Shown one piece after another: positions 5,499 through 6,596 of a stretch of DNA of 6,596 nt; the stretch's first letter is position 1, and each line of letters opens with the position of its first letter. Both the position numbers and the translations under genes were made by a program. The notes under the pieces were generated by a model, which had not been told where the DNA came from, made no database searches, and saw nothing but the letters and a program-made list of their open reading frames with translations. This DNA comes from Chloroflexota bacterium (GTDB lineage: Bacteria; Chloroflexota; Limnocylindria; Limnocylindrales; CSP1-4), in NCBI GenBank assembly GCA_021786915.1, contig JAJYMP010000756.1, positions 1-6,596 on the forward strand, read 5' to 3'.

Positions 5499-5627
5499 AC
5501 CCTGAGCGTCACGGGCCGTGTCCGGGAGCACATCCGCACGAGCTTGCCACTGTCTGGGATGGACGCTCGACCCTCCGCCGGCGGCGCCTTGCTGCACCGA
5601 CTTGATCGCCTGGTGACCGATCGAGCC

Positions 5628-5656
5628 TTGACGGGACGTGGCCCGAGATGTAGTAC
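5628..5656 (+). promoter_or_regulatory. Candidate housekeeping promoter of the beta-helix gene
   Basis: TTGACG (5628-5633, five of six to the -35 consensus) is separated by exactly 17 nt from TAGTAC (5651-5656), a moderate -10. The predicted start would be near 5663, giving a leader of about 160 nt that begins with the stem-loop at 5666-5695. Confidence 0.4.
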
Positions 5657-5665
5657 CTCCGGAAT

Positions 5666-5695
5666 ACGGTGGTGCCGGGTCATCGGCACCGCCGT
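5666..5695 (+). promoter_or_regulatory. Strong leader stem-loop
   Basis: A 12-bp stem (5666-5677 with 5684-5695, one G-U pair) closes a 6-nt loop GGTCAT. It sits a few bases after the predicted transcription start. Such 5'-terminal stems can stabilise mRNA. An operator or attenuator role is also possible. Confidence 0.45.
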
Positions 5696-5786
5696 GGGTC
5701 GCTACTCTCCGGTCCCATCGGCGGGTCGCGAGGGTTGCTGAGGAGGGGTCACAGCAGGGTCGCGATGCCCGCTGGGCCTGCAGGCT

Positions 5787-5806
5787 CGTGGTGCCATGGC
5801 GCCACG
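5787..5806 (+). promoter_or_regulatory. Near-perfect 20-nt palindrome just before the beta-helix gene SD
   Basis: CGTGGTGC pairs with GCGCCACG (one G-U pair) around the loop CATG, ending 3 nt before the GGGAGG ribosome site at 5810-5815. Its left arm shares GTGGTGCC with the stem-loop at 5666-5695. It could influence ribosome access or bind a dimeric repressor. Confidence 0.4.
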
Positions 5807-5824
5807 CACGGGAGGACACAGGCG

Positions 5825-6596
5825 ATGCGCATGGCCCTGCTCGCACCGACCGGTCGTAGCAGTTGGCGTCGACTGATCGGCGCACTCGTCGCGACAGCCC
5901 TCGTGGCGCTGACGTTGCCGCTCGCGACGGTCCGGGCGGCCGAATCGGATCGCTACGTCGCGGCTGGCGGCGTGGATGCCGGCAGCTGCAGCAGCTCGGC
6001 GGCGCCTTGTCGCACGATCGGATACGCGATCGGCCAGTCCGCCGCGGGCGACACCGTCAATGTCGGTCCAGGGACGTTCGTGGAGAACGTCGTCGTGGAC
6101 CGGTCGGTGACGCTCCATGGCGATGAGGATGGCGCGACGGTCATCGAGCCCGCGGCTTCCGCCCCCAATCCGTGTCTGGGCTCATCGCTGTGCGGCGGCA
6201 CGGCGAGCAACGTGATCCTCGTCCAGGCATCGAACGTCACAATCAGCAACCTCGTGCTCGACGGGGACAACCCGGCCCTCACGAGCGGGATCGTCCGCAA
6301 TGGCGCCGACCTCGATGCCCGCAACGGGATCATCACGAACTATCTTCTCGGAGTCTACGACGGACTCGTCGTCCAGAACGTCACGGTTCGGAACGTCTAC
6401 CTGCGTGGGATCTACGCTGCGAGCGGTGGCTCGTTCGACTTCCACGACAATGCCGTGACGAACGTCCAGGGGGACGGCTACTCGATCGGGATGTTCGCCT
6501 GGGGCGGGCCCGGGATCATGGCCGATAACCGCGTCTCATATGCGAACGATGGGATCTCGGCGAATCACTCGAAGGGCATCCAGTTCCTGGACAACA
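5825..6596 (+). CDS. Exported right-handed parallel beta-helix protein, partial at right edge
   Basis: I translated this from the sequence: 257 codons are seen and the frame is open to the window end. Residues 1-38 form a Sec signal peptide: arginines at 2, 11, 15 and 16, a hydrophobic core at about 18-36, and a likely cut near VRA-AE. The mature start, RYVAAGGVDAGSC then PCRTIGYAI, AAGDTVNVGPGTFVENVVV and SVTLHG, is the characteristic opening of secreted beta-helix (DUF1565-like) proteins. It is followed by asparagine/valine-rich coils such as SNVTISNLVLDGDN, GLVVQNVTVRNV and GSFDFHDNAVTNV, each about 20-25 residues. Cysteine pairs C55/C62 and C117/C123 suggest disulfides. The family includes polysaccharide lyases and adhesive surface proteins, but no catalytic residues can be assigned from this part. 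ATG 5825 fits the SD (9 nt) and the signal peptide. ATG 5831 and ATG 5765 are also in frame. Confidence 0.88.
   Translation, partial: MRMALLAPTGRSSWRRLIGALVATALVALTLPLATVRAAESDRYVAAGGVDAGSCSSSAAPCRTIGYAIGQSAAGDTVNVGPGTFVENVVVDRSVTLHGDEDGATVIEPAASAPNPCLGSSLCGGTASNVILVQASNVTISNLVLDGDNPALTSGIVRNGADLDARNGIITNYLLGVYDGLVVQNVTVRNVYLRGIYAASGGSFDFHDNAVTNVQGDGYSIGMFAWGGPGIMADNRVSYANDGISANHSKGIQFLDN

Larger units (their letters stand above)
5476..5824. other. Gene-free leader region before the beta-helix gene
   Basis: No supported gene is present. The region contains a terminator-like hairpin right after the preceding gene, a candidate promoter near 5628-5656, and two strong stem-loops (5666-5695 and 5787-5806) in the predicted leader. 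It ends with the SD GGGAGG at 5810-5815, 9 nt before the ATG at 5825. A second purine-rich run (AGGAGGGG, 5741-5748) lies upstream but is 16 nt from the nearest in-frame ATG (5765). I recognised no known riboswitch class. Confidence 0.5.

Noticed and set aside
5501..5530. Second hairpin-like stretch (CACGG-G-CCGTG) after the sigma operon
   Set aside because: The arms are five bases with a one-base centre, which is not a viable RNA hairpin, and such short palindromes are common at this GC content.
5571..5590. Palindrome CCGCCGGCGG
   Set aside because: It is a simple GC-rich palindrome with no supporting position or partner, expected by chance in this composition.
5076..5885. Minus-strand frame across the membrane-protein gene and the leader region
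   Set aside because: It is antisense to a well-supported gene, low in hydrophobic order, and has no SD or motif.
1..6596. CRISPR array, tRNA, rRNA or toxin-antitoxin pair
   Set aside because: I looked for regularly spaced repeats, cloverleaf-like segments and short paired genes on both strands and found none.

Overview
The window is about two-thirds GC, and wobble positions are strongly G/C in every gene. Several starts have good Shine-Dalgarno (SD) sites. It looks like a chromosomal stretch of a high-GC bacterium. The gene mix and protein style (YccF, a DUF6544-like protein, a short ECF sigma factor with a non-zinc membrane partner, a secreted beta-helix protein) would fit Chloroflexota of the soil/freshwater type or an actinomycete. 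The taxon is inferred from composition and general resemblance, and no rRNA or marker gene is present.

Layout. (1) Positions 1-1228, minus strand: a membrane-bound PAS-GGDEF signalling protein, cut by the left edge just inside the GGDEF domain. (2) About 1264-2379: a complete IS630-family insertion sequence with an intact DD34E transposase, imperfect terminal repeats and a TA at each end. It sits in the divergent promoter region between the GGDEF gene and yccF. (3) 2471-2899: a YccF-family membrane protein with a clear internal duplication and a short leader that can fold two ways, one of which hides its SD. (4) 2900-3265: no gene, several inverted repeats. (5) 3266-4117: a membrane-anchored DUF6544-like protein. 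(6) 4281-5475: a two-gene operon with overlapping ends, an ECF sigma factor followed by a single-pass membrane protein that is probably its regulator. A strong hairpin follows. (7) 5476-5824: a long leader with a candidate promoter and two strong hairpins. (8) 5825 to the right edge: an exported parallel beta-helix protein, cut by the window end.

How the parts may work together. The GGDEF protein, the ECF pair and the secreted beta-helix protein are all envelope or signalling functions. Only the sigma/membrane-protein pair shows direct evidence (overlap, shared strand) of acting as a unit. Control of the beta-helix gene by the sigma factor is possible but not shown.

I see no CRISPR array, tRNA, rRNA, toxin-antitoxin pair, recognisable defence system or biosynthetic cluster. 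The most unusual signals are regulatory: the switch-like leader of yccF, the two-hairpin leader of the beta-helix gene, the atypical sigma partner, and the IS inserted in a divergent promoter. None of these alone demonstrates a new system.
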